Assembly: GCF_900167455.1 (NCBI RefSeq)
Contig: NZ_FUWJ01000010.1
Span: forward strand, 62,001-126,000
DNA length: 64,000 nucleotides
Direction of reading: 5' to 3'
Source of the DNA: Enhydrobacter aerosaccus
Lineage (GTDB): Bacteria > Pseudomonadota > Alphaproteobacteria > Reyranellales > Reyranellaceae
Shown here piece by piece: positions 45,029 through 55,268 of this stretch (the stretch's first letter is position 1; each line of letters opens with the position of its first letter). The notes below the pieces were generated by a model. It ran no database searches. It was not told the DNA's origin and was given only the letters and a program-made list of their open reading frames with translations. Both the position numbers and the translations under genes were made by a program.

Positions 45029-45919
45029 TCAGCCGCCCGCGACGGTGAGGCTTCGGCTCTCGACCACCAGCGGATCCATCAGCAGCGAAACCAGCCGGAT
45101 CAAGGTCTCACGCATCTTGTGGCGGTGCACGACGGCATCGACCATACCGTGTTCGAGCAGATATTCCGAGCGCTGGAAGCCCGGCGGCAATTCCTGGCGG
45201 ATCGTGTCCTGGATCACGCGCGGGCCCGCGAAGCCGATAATCGCGTCGGGCTCGGCCAGATGCACATCGCCCAGCATCGCGAACGAGGCCGAGACGCCGC
45301 CGGTCGTGGGATCGGTCAGAACCACGATGTAGGGCAGGCCCGCTTCCTTGACGCGACGCACGGCAATGGTGGTGCGCGTGAGCTGCATCAGCGACAGGAT
45401 GCCCTCCTGCATGCGCGCGCCGCCCGATGCCGAGAAGACGATCAGCGGCGCCTTGCGCGCAACCGCGAGGTCGGCCGCCATCACCAGGCCTTCGCCGACT
45501 GCCGTGCCCATCGACCCGCCCATGAAACCGAAATCGAGCGCGGCGACGACGGTCAGGCGGCTGCCCAACAGGCCGGTAGCCACGACCAGGGCATCGGTAG
45601 TGCCCTCGGCCTTGCTCTGCGCCTCCTTGAGGCGGGCGTCATAGCGCTTGGTATCGCGGAACTTCAGCGGATCCGCCGTCACCTTCGGCAGCGGATGGAG
45701 CTCGAACTTGCCCTCGTCGAACAGATGCGGCAGCCGCTTCATCGGCCGCAGGCGCATGTGATGACCGCAATGGGTGCAAACCTGCTGGTTCGCCTCCCAA
45801 TCGCGCGCGAACAGCATCTGCTCGCACTTGGGACATTTCAGCCAAAGATTCTCCGGCGCACTCTTGCGCGACACCAAGGCGCGCAGCTTGGGCCGGACGA
45901 AATTGGTCAGCCAGTTCAT
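45029..45919 (-). CDS. accD: Acetyl-CoA carboxylase carboxyltransferase beta subunit
   Basis: This 296-residue AccD has an N-terminal four-Cys zinc ribbon (C29, C32, C48, C51 in LKCPKCEQ and VCTHCGHH). The crotonase-like carboxyltransferase core follows with DFGFMGGSMGTAVGEG, FSASGGARMQEGILSLMQL and GFAGPRVIQDTIRQELPPGFQRSEYLLEHGMVD. It forms the malonyl-CoA-producing transferase with AccA. I chose ATG at 45917-45919 (MNWLTNFVRPK). Confidence 0.97.
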   Translation of the reverse strand: MNWLTNFVRPKLRALVSRKSAPENLWLKCPKCEQMLFARDWEANQQVCTHCGHHMRLRPMKRLPHLFDEGKFELHPLPKVTADPLKFRDTKRYDARLKEAQSKAEGTTDALVVATGLLGSRLTVVAALDFGFMGGSMGTAVGEGLVMAADLAVARKAPLIVFSASGGARMQEGILSLMQLTRTTIAVRRVKEAGLPYIVVLTDPTTGGVSASFAMLGDVHLAEPDAIIGFAGPRVIQDTIRQELPPGFQRSEYLLEHGMVDAVVHRHKMRETLIRLVSLLMDPLVVESRSLTVAGG

Positions 45920-45946
45920 GGCCTGCGGTATAGCAGTCCCGCCCCT

Positions 45947-45959
45947 CCCCGTCTCGGGG
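45947..45959 (-). terminator. GC hairpin between dacA-like gene and accD
   Basis: CCCCG-TCT-CGGGG sits in the 55-base gap after the carboxypeptidase stop and before accD. On the minus strand it could partly terminate carboxypeptidase transcription; no T tract is present. Confidence 0.35.
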
Positions 45960-45974
45960 AAGGAACGCCTTCGT

Positions 45975-47189
45975 TCAGTGCCAGAATCCGCTGAAGGGTG
46001 CCGCAAAATCCTGGGGTTTCCTGACTTCGCAGAACAGCTTCTTGGCCCGATACCAGTCGCAGAGCTTCTGCGCGGCTCCCGGCTCGAGATCGGCGATAAT
46101 GGCGGCCTGCCGCGTCACCTTGTTGATCGTGACAGGCAAAATGTACTCCTTGCCCGGATGAGCGACGCCCAGCATCGCGAGATCGGCCTGCCCACGATCA
46201 TACACGCGCCGTGCGGATCCCCAGTCGCCATAGGTGCCGAGCCAGGCCGCATCGCCCGGCATGTCGTAGCGGATGGTGCCGCAATCGCCGCGATCGAAGA
46301 CATGAGGCGGCGTCCCGCCTTCGTTGCGCAACTGCCAGACCTTGGGCCGGCCCCCGGCCGTCTTGAGCTTGTAGGCGTCGTCGAACAGCCGGACCAGGAA
46401 CTCGTCGCGCAGATCGGCACGGCGGAAGCCCAGCGCCACGCCGACCAGCCGGCGTCCGTCGCGAATTGCACTGCCGACCAGATTGAATCCCGAGGCGCAG
46501 ATGAAGCCGGTCTTCAGGCCATCGGCATAGGGCGCATACATCTCGACGAACTTCACGCCGTGGCCGATATGCCTGTTTCCGTACACGAAGTCGCGTGTCT
46601 GGAAGTAACCGTAATATTCGGGAAAATCCTTGGCGAGCGCGATGCCGAGGATAGCCAGGTCGCGAGCGGTAGTCTGGTTCTGCGGATTGGGCAGGCCATT
46701 GGCATTGCCGAACGTGGTCGCCGTCATGCCGAGCTGTGCGGCCACCTGCGTCATGCGCTGCGCGAAGGCGGGTTCCGAACCGCTGACGCGTTCGGCCAGG
46801 GCGGCTGCGACATCGTTGGCGGAAAAGGCGACCAGCACCTCGAGCGCCTGCTCCACGGTGATCGACTGTCCCGGCGGCACGCCGAGCTTGGACGGTTCCA
46901 TGCTGGCCGCATGCTGGGAGAACGGCACCGGCGTCTGCAGCGTCAATCGGCCGGCCTTGAGGTCCTGGAAGACAACATAGATCGTCATCAGCTTGGTGAG
47001 GGACGCCGGATACCAGGCCGCGCCGGCATTGCTTTGCAGCAGGGTTTCGCCGGTCTGGGCATCGGCGATCAGATAAGGACCCGCCGTAACAGGGCCGCTG
47101 GGCGAGACGACCTGCGTGAATTGCGCAGCCGCCGGGAAGGAAGCGAGGGCCAAGAGGCCGATCAGTCCGACCAGAAGTCGTGAATTCAT
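45975..47189 (-). CDS. D-alanyl-D-alanine carboxypeptidase (low-molecular-weight PBP, DacA/DacF type)
   Basis: This 404-residue protein has a signal peptide (RLLVGLIGLLALASFPAAAQ) and the three penicillin-binding motifs in order: SLTK with Ser63/Lys66, SAN at 123-125 (AFSANDVAAAL) and KTG at 226-228 (ADGLKTGFICASGFNLVGSA). It trims the terminal D-Ala from peptidoglycan pentapeptides in the periplasm. The region after about residue 270 does not look like a PBP5 C-terminal domain with its amphipathic anchor and is unassigned. It interrupts the usual trpA-accD adjacency. Confidence 0.9.
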   Translation of the reverse strand: MNSRLLVGLIGLLALASFPAAAQFTQVVSPSGPVTAGPYLIADAQTGETLLQSNAGAAWYPASLTKLMTIYVVFQDLKAGRLTLQTPVPFSQHAASMEPSKLGVPPGQSITVEQALEVLVAFSANDVAAALAERVSGSEPAFAQRMTQVAAQLGMTATTFGNANGLPNPQNQTTARDLAILGIALAKDFPEYYGYFQTRDFVYGNRHIGHGVKFVEMYAPYADGLKTGFICASGFNLVGSAIRDGRRLVGVALGFRRADLRDEFLVRLFDDAYKLKTAGGRPKVWQLRNEGGTPPHVFDRGDCGTIRYDMPGDAAWLGTYGDWGSARRVYDRGQADLAMLGVAHPGKEYILPVTINKVTRQAAIIADLEPGAAQKLCDWYRAKKLFCEVRKPQDFAAPFSGFWH

Positions 47190-47261
47190 TGCATTTGCAT
47201 CGTAACAGGGGCCGGCAGCATACGCCCTTCCGTCGGCCCGCAGGAGGCATTAGATGGGGAC

Positions 47262-47933
47262 ATGATCAAAGTCATGATCGCCCCCGTCACGCCGTTCCAG
47301 CAGAACTGCTCCCTCGTCTGGTGTTCCGAGACCATGGAGGGGACCGCCGTCGATCCGGGCGGGGACTTCGACATGTTGAAGCAGGCCATCGCCGAGCAGG
47401 GCATCAAGATCACCAAGGTCCTGCTGACCCACGGCCATGTCGATCACGCCTCGGCCGCCGGCACGATGGCCGAGCATTACGGCGTCGAGATCGAGGGTCC
47501 GCACAAGGACGATCTGTTTCTGATCGAGGCGCTGCCCGAGTCAGGCCGGAAGTACAACTTCCCGGCCTACAAGCCGTTCGTACCGGACCGCTGGCTCGAG
47601 CAGGGCGACACGGTCGCGTTGGGCAATCTCACCCTCGATGTGGTGCATTGCCCCGGCCACACGCCGGGTCATGTCGTCTTCGTCAACAAGCCGGCCAAGA
47701 TCGCCTTCGTCGGCGATGTCCTGTTCCGGGGCTCGATCGGCCGCACCGATTTCCCGCGCGGCAATCACGACCAGCTGCTGCAATCGATTCGTCAGCGCCT
47801 CTGGCCGCTGGGCGACGATGTCAGTTTCGTCCCCGGCCACGGCCAGACCTCGACGTTCGGCTGGGAGCGCAAGACCAACCCGTTCGTCGCCGACCTTCTG
47901 TTCGAAGACGAGCAGACGCCAGTAGGGTCTTAA
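47262..47933 (+). CDS. MBL-fold metallo-hydrolase, glyoxalase II-like
   Basis: This 223-residue protein has the binuclear metal motif THGHVDH (His57, His59, Asp61, His62), a later HCPGHTPGHVVF, the bridging Asp in FVGDVLFRGSIGRTDFP and a final VPGHG. The pattern matches the YcbL/GloB-like subgroup without the C-terminal glutathione-binding helices of true GloB. It probably hydrolyses a thioester or similar ester; the substrate is unknown. It is divergent from the carboxypeptidase gene and opposite to the surrounding trp-accD strand. Confidence 0.9.
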   Translation: MIKVMIAPVTPFQQNCSLVWCSETMEGTAVDPGGDFDMLKQAIAEQGIKITKVLLTHGHVDHASAAGTMAEHYGVEIEGPHKDDLFLIEALPESGRKYNFPAYKPFVPDRWLEQGDTVALGNLTLDVVHCPGHTPGHVVFVNKPAKIAFVGDVLFRGSIGRTDFPRGNHDQLLQSIRQRLWPLGDDVSFVPGHGQTSTFGWERKTNPFVADLLFEDEQTPVGS

Positions 47934-48015
47934 GCCGTTCGATCCAATCCGGCGATCGACGGCGGCACCTTGTCGTGCCGCCGTGCGGCGAGAATCCGAT
48001 CCAATTCCTTGAAGG

Positions 48016-48396
48016 TCAGAGCGATGCGCCGAGGAAGGTGCGTACAGCCAGATGGCCGGCGACCGGCATCGGCATCGCTTCATTGTGCGTCTGCGTCTCG
48101 CGGTTGCGTTGCATCACATAATCGAGTCCGTGACGCAGCATTTCCTTGGTGAAGCGACTCGGCTTCTTCTCCAGGAGCGATACCTCGTCATGCGGCCGCT
48201 CCGCGACAGGACGGGAGAATGCGGCAAGCTCCACTTCCGCCGCCGGATAAAGACCGCATGCCATCGCACCGAGCGCATAGGAGAGACATTCCTCCTCCCA
48301 GCGATCGGGTTCGCGGTTTTGTCTATCGAGAAGATCCAACGCAGCAGAATAAAGTTGGTGAAGCCTGGCTTGGTGTTCCTGCGCGGATCGCTGCAT
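48016..48396 (-). CDS. Hypothetical protein, 126 residues
   Basis: No family is recognised. ATG at 48394-48396 is chosen because AGGAGA lies seven bases upstream. The protein is mostly predicted helical, with an N-terminal charged helix (SAQEHQARLHQLYSAALDLLD), a central LSYALGAMACGLYPAAEVELAAF and no membrane segment or signal peptide. It follows the trp-group hairpin and so probably has its own promoter. It may be a small cytoplasmic adaptor, but nothing in the context says what it does. Confidence 0.6.
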   Translation of the reverse strand: MQRSAQEHQARLHQLYSAALDLLDRQNREPDRWEEECLSYALGAMACGLYPAAEVELAAFSRPVAERPHDEVSLLEKKPSRFTKEMLRHGLDYVMQRNRETQTHNEAMPMPVAGHLAVRTFLGASL

Positions 48397-48436
48397 TGCG
48401 TCTCTCCTTGCTTGCTTCTTCCAGGCGCGCATATGG

Positions 48437-48474
48437 GAGCGCGAATCCGGCCATACAATGGCCGGTCCGCGCTC
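48437..48474 (-). terminator. Long two-stem hairpin downstream of trpA
   Basis: GAGCGCG/CGCGCTC (7 bp) encloses CCGGCCAT-ACA-ATGGCCGG (8 bp, 3-base loop) with a small asymmetric bulge, 33 bases after the trpA stop. It is the strongest hairpin between trpA and the next minus-strand gene and probably ends the trp transcript, although no T run follows it. Confidence 0.55.
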
Positions 48475-48506
48475 TCATAAAAGGATCACAAAAGCAGACG
48501 AAAGCG

Positions 48507-49340
48507 CTAAGTCTTGCGCACACCGCGCACGCCATCGGCGAGCGCTTTGACGTAGGCGAACACACCGGGAAGCAGGTCGGGCTTCGGCGTTCCCTTGTCA
48601 TCCAGACCGGCTTTCACGCGGTCGACAATGGCGGAGCCGACGACAGCCGCGTCGGCATGACGCGCCACCGCAGCGGCCTGATCCGGTGTCTTGATGCCGA
48701 AGCCGACGCCGACGGGCAGCGGCGTATGACGCTTGATGCGCTCGACATGCGTTCGCACCGCTTCTTCAGGCGCCGACTTGGTGCCGGTGATGCCGAGCAC
48801 CGAAACGAAATAGACAAAGCCGGAAGCGTATTTGAGAACCGCAGGCAAGCGCTTGTCGTCGGTAGTCGGTGCCGTCAGCAGTACCGTGTCGATGCCCGCT
48901 GCCTGCGCATAAGGCTTGAGCTGGTCGGCCTCTTCGGGTGGCAGGTCGACCAGGATGAACCCGTCGATCCCGGCCTGGGCCGCTTCCTTGCAGAAGCGCT
49001 CGGCGCCGCGCTGATACACGAGGTTGTAATAACCCATCAGCAGGATCGGCGTTTCGTTGTCGCCGGTTTCCTTGCGGAAGCGGCGGACCATGTCGAACGT
49101 CGCATCGACCGTGATACCCGCCTTCAGTGCGCGCTGACCCGCGAGCTGAATCGATGGGCCGTCGGCCATGGGATCGGTGAACGGCATGCCGAGTTCGATG
49201 AGATCGGCGCCCGCAGCAGGCAGACCCTTGAGAATCTGGTAGCTCAATCCCGGATCGGGATCGCCCGCGGTGACATAGGTCACGAGCCCGGCGCGCTTGT
49301 CGGCCTTGAGGGCGGCGAAGCGTTTGGCAATACGGCTCAT
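48507..49340 (-). CDS. trpA: Tryptophan synthase alpha subunit
   Basis: This 277-residue TIM barrel cleaves indole-glycerol phosphate to indole. The catalytic Glu and Asp lie in ADLIELGMPFTDPMADGPSIQLA, and GIDGFILVDLPPEEA, FVSVLGITGT and PVGVGFGIKTPDQA follow. I chose ATG at 49338-49340 (MSRIAKRF), two bases after the trpB stop. Indole is channelled to TrpB in the alpha2beta2 complex. Confidence 0.97.
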   Translation of the reverse strand: MSRIAKRFAALKADKRAGLVTYVTAGDPDPGLSYQILKGLPAAGADLIELGMPFTDPMADGPSIQLAGQRALKAGITVDATFDMVRRFRKETGDNETPILLMGYYNLVYQRGAERFCKEAAQAGIDGFILVDLPPEEADQLKPYAQAAGIDTVLLTAPTTDDKRLPAVLKYASGFVYFVSVLGITGTKSAPEEAVRTHVERIKRHTPLPVGVGFGIKTPDQAAAVARHADAAVVGSAIVDRVKAGLDDKGTPKPDLLPGVFAYVKALADGVRGVRKT

Positions 49341-49342
49341 GA

Positions 49343-50557
49343 TCAGACCTTCATCCCGAGGCGCTGGGCCACCTGCGGCACGTCCTTGTCGCCGCGGCCA
49401 GACAGATTCATCACCAGCAGATTGTCCTTGGCCAAGGTCGGTGCGAGCTTGAAGACATGCGCCAGCGCATGCGCCGATTCGAGCGCGGGAATGATGCCTT
49501 CGAGCTTGCACAGACGCTGGAAGGCTTCGAGCGCCTCCTCGTCGGTGGCGGAGACGTATTCGACGCGCCCCTGCTCCTTCAGCCAGGAATGTTCGGGGCC
49601 GATGCCGGGATAATCGAGGCCGGCCGAGATCGAATGCGCCTCGGTGATCTGACCTTCCTTGTCCTGCAGCAGATAAGTGAGGTTGCCGTGCAGCACGCCG
49701 GGACGACCACCCAGCAGGGACGCTGCGTGCTCACCGCTCTCGAGCCCCTTGCCGCCCGCTTCGACGCCGACGATGCGCACTGTCGGATCGTCGAGGAAGG
49801 GATGGAACAGGCCCATCGCGTTCGAGCCACCGCCGATGCAGGCCACTAGCGTATCGGGCAGCCGGCCTTCGGCTTCCATCATCTGCTTGCGGACCTCGTC
49901 GCCGATCACGCATTGGAAATCGCGCACCATCGTCGGGTACGGGTGCGGACCGGCAACGGTGCCGATGCAGTAGAAAGTCGTCTCGCAGGTGGCGACCCAG
50001 TCGCGCATCGCCTCGTTCATCGCATCCTTGAGCGTCGCCGAACCGGCTTTGACGGCACGCACCTCGGCGCCGAGCATGTTCATGCGCGCGACGTTCGGCG
50101 CCTGACGGTCGACGTCGACGGCGCCCATGAACACCACGCAGGGAATGTCGAACAGCGCACAGGCCGTCGCCGTGGCAACGCCATGCTGGCCCGCGCCGGT
50201 TTCGGCGATCACGCGCGTCTTGCCCATGCGCTTGGCAAGCAGGACCTGGCCCAGCACGTTGTTGATCTTGTGGCTGCCGGTATGGTTCAGCTCTTCGCGC
50301 TTAAGATAGACCTTGGCACCGCCGAGATGGCGCGTCAGGCGTTCTGCGAAATAGAGCGGGCTCGGCCGTCCGCCATACTGGGTCAGGAGATACTTGAGCT
50401 CGCCCTGGAACTGGGGATCCGCCTTGGCCGCGTTGTAGGCCTCCTCCAATTCAAGGATCAGCGGCATCAGGGTCTCGGCGACATAGCGGCCGCCGAAAAT
50501 GCCGAAATGGCCGCGATCGTCGGGGCCGGTACGGAAACTGTTGCGTGTCGATGCCAT
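49343..50557 (-). CDS. trpB: Tryptophan synthase beta subunit
   Basis: This 404-residue PLP enzyme joins indole and serine. The Schiff-base Lys is in REELNHTGSHKINN, with ETGAGQHGVATATACA and the phosphate-binding loop CIGGGSNAMGLFHPF. I chose ATG at 50555-50557 (MASTRNSF); an ATG 13 codons upstream is unsupported. It makes enzyme-bound aminoacrylate from serine, which is relevant to the ridA gene just upstream. Confidence 0.97.
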   Translation of the reverse strand: MASTRNSFRTGPDDRGHFGIFGGRYVAETLMPLILELEEAYNAAKADPQFQGELKYLLTQYGGRPSPLYFAERLTRHLGGAKVYLKREELNHTGSHKINNVLGQVLLAKRMGKTRVIAETGAGQHGVATATACALFDIPCVVFMGAVDVDRQAPNVARMNMLGAEVRAVKAGSATLKDAMNEAMRDWVATCETTFYCIGTVAGPHPYPTMVRDFQCVIGDEVRKQMMEAEGRLPDTLVACIGGGSNAMGLFHPFLDDPTVRIVGVEAGGKGLESGEHAASLLGGRPGVLHGNLTYLLQDKEGQITEAHSISAGLDYPGIGPEHSWLKEQGRVEYVSATDEEALEAFQRLCKLEGIIPALESAHALAHVFKLAPTLAKDNLLVMNLSGRGDKDVPQVAQRLGMKV

Positions 50558-50631
50558 GGCGGTTCCTGTCGGGACGGGCGGACTTAGCAGTCCCAACCGT
50601 GGTCGGTCAAAATGCGGAGGAGTGGCGAGGC

Positions 50632-51204
50632 CTAGCTCTTCTTTTTCCGGGCCGACTTCTTCTGGGCCTTGTTCTTGGCTTTGGGGGCCGATTTGCGCTT
50701 GGGTGCAGGCTTGGCCGCTGCCCGCGCGGGGGCCGGGGCCGGCCTATCCTCGACCTCGACGATCACCTCGATCTCGACCGGAATGCCGCGCGGCAGGGAT
50801 CCCAGCCCGACCGCCGACCGGGCATGCTTGCCGCGCTCACCAAAAACCTCGACCAGGAGGTCCGAGCAGCCGTTGATCACTTCGGGATGCTGGCCGAAGT
50901 CCGGGGTCGCATTCACCATGCCCAGCACTTTGACGATCCGCTTCACGCGGTCGAGGTCGCCCAGTTCGGCCTTCATCACGGCGATCAGATTGAGCCCGGT
51001 CTCGCGCGCATGGCCATAGGCCTGCTCGACGGTCATGTCGCGCCCGACCTTGCCGACGGGCAGCGGCTTGCCGGGCAGCCCCGGGCCCTTGCCGGCCAGA
51101 TAGAGGAGATTGCCGGTCCGTACGGCGTTGACATAGTTGGCCATCGGCGAGGTCGCGGGCGCCAGAGCGATCCCCAATTCCTTCAGCCGCTGTTCGGTTT
51201 TCAT
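50632..51204 (-). CDS. RidA/YjgF-family protein with Lys/Ala/Pro-rich tail
   Basis: This is a 190-residue protein. Residues 1-152 are a RidA-type domain (LLYLAGKGPGLPG, the helix QAYGHARETGLNLIAVMKAELGDLD, PDFGQHPEVINGCSDLLVEVFG) with Arg129 of KHARSAVG at the place of the catalytic Arg of RidA deaminases. Residues 153-190 form a disordered basic tail with 11 Lys and 4 Arg among Ala and Pro, like histone H1 or bacterial HU tails. RidA proteins hydrolyse toxic 2-aminoacrylate and other enamines. The gene lies between trpF and trpB in one operon-like group, suggesting a tie to TrpB chemistry. The tail is unusual. Confidence 0.88.
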   Translation of the reverse strand: MKTEQRLKELGIALAPATSPMANYVNAVRTGNLLYLAGKGPGLPGKPLPVGKVGRDMTVEQAYGHARETGLNLIAVMKAELGDLDRVKRIVKVLGMVNATPDFGQHPEVINGCSDLLVEVFGERGKHARSAVGLGSLPRGIPVEIEVIVEVEDRPAPAPARAAAKPAPKRKSAPKAKNKAQKKSARKKKS

Positions 51205-51213
51205 GCGTTCTCC

Positions 51214-51849
51214 TCAAAGCGCCTTTACGCGGTCGAGAAAGGCGCGGATCAGTTCGATCGATTTGACACCGCGACTGGATTCGACGCCAGAGGAAACGTC
51301 GACGGCCGGTGCTCCGGTGACGCGCACCGCTTCGGCGACATTGTCGGGCGTGAGACCGCCTGCCAGGAACCACGGCACCGGCACCGTCCGGCCGGACAGG
51401 ATCGTCCAGTCGAACGACGTGGCGTTGCCTCCCGGCAGCGTCCCTTCGGCCGCGTCGAACATCAGCCGGTCGACGATGCCGGCATAGGCGGCAATGCCAC
51501 GCTCGACGTCAGCCGCCTGCGCGACCTTGATCGCCTTCATGACCGGCTTGCCCGTGCGTTGGCGGATTGCCGCCACTCGCTCCGGTGTCTCGCTGCCATG
51601 GAGTTGAAGCAGGTCGAGGGCGCCGGTGGCGAGCTTCTCGTCGAGCAACGCATCGTCCGGATCGACGAACAGGCCGACGCGGCCCACGCTGCCGGGCACT
51701 CTGGCGCCCAGCGCACGCATCGTCTCGGTCGAGAGATGGCGCGGCGAGCGCGGATAGGTCACGAAGCCGACCCAGCGGGCACCGAAGGCCACCGCCGCAT
51801 CGACGGCCTCCGGAGTCGACAATCCGCAGATCTTGGCTTCGATCCCCAT
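51214..51849 (-). CDS. trpF: Phosphoribosylanthranilate isomerase
   Basis: This 211-residue TIM barrel carries out the Amadori rearrangement in tryptophan synthesis. The catalytic Cys lies in AKICGLST and the catalytic Asp in APAVDVSSGVESSRGVKS, with FAGGLTP-type AGGLTPDNVAEAV for phosphate binding. I chose ATG at 51847-51849; a longer frame upstream belongs to pyrF's antiparallel coding and is not used. It starts five bases after the pyrF stop. Confidence 0.95.
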   Translation of the reverse strand: MGIEAKICGLSTPEAVDAAVAFGARWVGFVTYPRSPRHLSTETMRALGARVPGSVGRVGLFVDPDDALLDEKLATGALDLLQLHGSETPERVAAIRQRTGKPVMKAIKVAQAADVERGIAAYAGIVDRLMFDAAEGTLPGGNATSFDWTILSGRTVPVPWFLAGGLTPDNVAEAVRVTGAPAVDVSSGVESSRGVKSIELIRAFLDRVKAL

Positions 51850-51854
51850 CGCGA

Positions 51855-52601
51855 TCACAGGGCGCCGAGATCCCGCGCGATCGCCTGGGCCGCCACGGCC
51901 GGATCGGCCGCCTCCGTGATCGGCCGACCGATCACGAGATGGGTGGCGCCGAGCGCAACGGCCTCCGCAGGCGTCAGGACGCGCTTCTGGTCGCCAGTGG
52001 CCGCGCCGGCCGGCCGGATACCCGGCACCATCAGCACGAAGTCCCCACCACACTCCCGACGCAGTGCCGCGATCTCGAGCGGCGAGCAGATCACGCCGTC
52101 GAGCCCGCTGGCCCGGGCCAGGGCCGCCAGACGCAGCACCTGCTGGCCGGGATCGGACGGGACTCCAACAGCCTCGAGATCCGACTTGTCGAGCGACGTC
52201 AGGACGGTGACGCCCAGCAGCTTCGGCCGGGAGATGCCGAGCCGTGCCGCCTCCGCCGCCGCCGTCTCGGCGGCCGCCTTCATCATGGCAGCGCCCCCAG
52301 CGGTGTGGATCGTGATGTAGGTCGGCTCGAGCTCCATCACCGCGCGGATGCCGCCAGCCACCGTATTGGGGATGTCGTGCAGCTTGAGATCGAGGAAGAA
52401 GCCGGTGCCGGTGGCCCGCACCGGCGCGGGGAAGGCGTAGCGCACGCCCGGCGCGCCATGCGCCAGGAAGAATTCCAGCCCCAGCTTGATGCCGCCGACC
52501 GTCGGGGTCGCGCTGCCCGCCACCGACCGGATCAGCCTGGCGGCCAGGGGAAGATCGACGGTGTCGATGGCGCAATAGACGGGATTGGGGCGTTTCTGCA
52601 T
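51855..52601 (-). CDS. pyrF: Orotidine 5'-phosphate decarboxylase
   Basis: This 248-residue enzyme makes UMP from OMP. The active-site signature FLDLKLHDIPNTVAGGIRA carries the catalytic DxKxxD set, followed by TIHTAGGAAMMKAA, CSPLEIAALR and VPGIRPAGAATGDQKRVLTPAEA. I chose ATG at 52599-52601. Its adjacency to trpF is common in alphaproteobacteria. It lies 73 bases after the sugar ABC ATPase gene. Confidence 0.95.
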   Translation of the reverse strand: MQKRPNPVYCAIDTVDLPLAARLIRSVAGSATPTVGGIKLGLEFFLAHGAPGVRYAFPAPVRATGTGFFLDLKLHDIPNTVAGGIRAVMELEPTYITIHTAGGAAMMKAAAETAAAEAARLGISRPKLLGVTVLTSLDKSDLEAVGVPSDPGQQVLRLAALARASGLDGVICSPLEIAALRRECGGDFVLMVPGIRPAGAATGDQKRVLTPAEAVALGATHLVIGRPITEAADPAVAAQAIARDLGAL

Positions 52602-52674
52602 GGCGGGGCGCAACCTAATGTCGGCCCCTCGAAGCGGCAAGTCGTCCGTCGCCCCGCTCGATCCGGCGCAATCC

Positions 52675-54167
<1,493 letters not shown>

Positions 54168-54171
<4 letters not shown>

Positions 54172-55268
54172 GCCCGGGCCTCCTTCTCGAGAGCGGCCAG
54201 GGGCAGGCGCAGCACACGGCCTGGCCCCTTGGCCAGGAGATAGAGAAAATCACCGACTTCCGTCGCGGCCACGACGCCATGGTTGATGCCGTCGACGCGG
54301 CTATGCAGCGAATAGCGCGGCAGCCCCTCGGCCGACAGGCGGATCACCAGACCGTAGGAGCGTGGCGGCGCCCACGGCTTCAGCACGCCCATGGTGCGAA
54401 GATGTGCCCCCTGCATCGGCTCGAGATAGCTCTCGCCCGAGCGCAGGCGTGGCGCGATCCAGTGTTCGGGCGCGATCTCCTTCATCATGCGCCTTCGGAA
54501 GGTCGTCTCGCGCAGCACGAATTCCACCAGCTGAGTCCGCGCGGCAAAGGCGGTGAGCCAGAAACCTCCTCCCGCCGCCGCCACCACCCGCGACGGATAG
54601 ACCGGCAGGCGATCGAGGACGACGCGTCGTCTGCCGTCGGGCGCAATCGCAAGAAGGCGATGCCGCCAGCTTTCGGAGACGACGATGTCGGCTCCGGCAG
54701 GACAGACGCCAAAGGCATATTCGAGCCGGCGAGCGAGTTCCTGCCCCTGACCTGTGCCGCGGTCGAGGCGGACGACACGGCCGGTCGCTCCCCGATCCAT
54801 CAGATCGTGTGCCCAGCGTTCCGTGTCGTAGCGTTGCGATCCGTCGGTCACGACAAGGGCGCCATCCGGCGCACAGGCGATCGCATTCACGGCATGAAAG
54901 GGAATGCCGGCCGCCCCCGTCCAGTGACCGCCAGCGCTCGTCCCGCCTTCGACGCGAACCTCGACACCGTCCAGGGCCACCGCGACACCACCGTCAGGCA
55001 GGGCACAGAGGGCGGTCACGGTACGGTCGAAACGTACCCGTTCCGTGCCATCTCCGTTGCCCGCCAGTGCCACGATCCGCATGCCATCGGCGACAAGCAG
55101 CCGCTTGCCGTCGCTCGCCAGATCGTTGGCGCCCTCGATCTGGGCAACGACCTCGGCTTCCTCGAGCAACTGGTTGGGCTTCAGCGCGCCGTCGAAGATC
55201 GGCACCGTGATCGCGGCCTCGCCGCGACCGAGGACATGATCGCCAAGTCTCTTCAGGGCGGCGATCAT
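54168..55268 (-). CDS. SMP-30/strictosidine-synthase-like beta-propeller protein
   Basis: This 366-residue protein has a six-bladed propeller pattern: EGANDLASDGKRLLVADG, NAIACAPDGALVVTDGSQRYD, AFGVCPAGADIVVSESWRHRLLAI, YPSRVVAAAGGGFWLTAF and VDGINHGVVAATEVGDFLYL. It has no signal peptide and its ATG overlaps the stop of the permease-propeller fusion (ATGA). It is clearly related in layout to the C-terminal half of that fusion. The family includes lactonases, so it may hydrolyse a sugar lactone in the cytoplasm, but the catalytic metal ligands cannot be assigned by eye. Confidence 0.8.
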
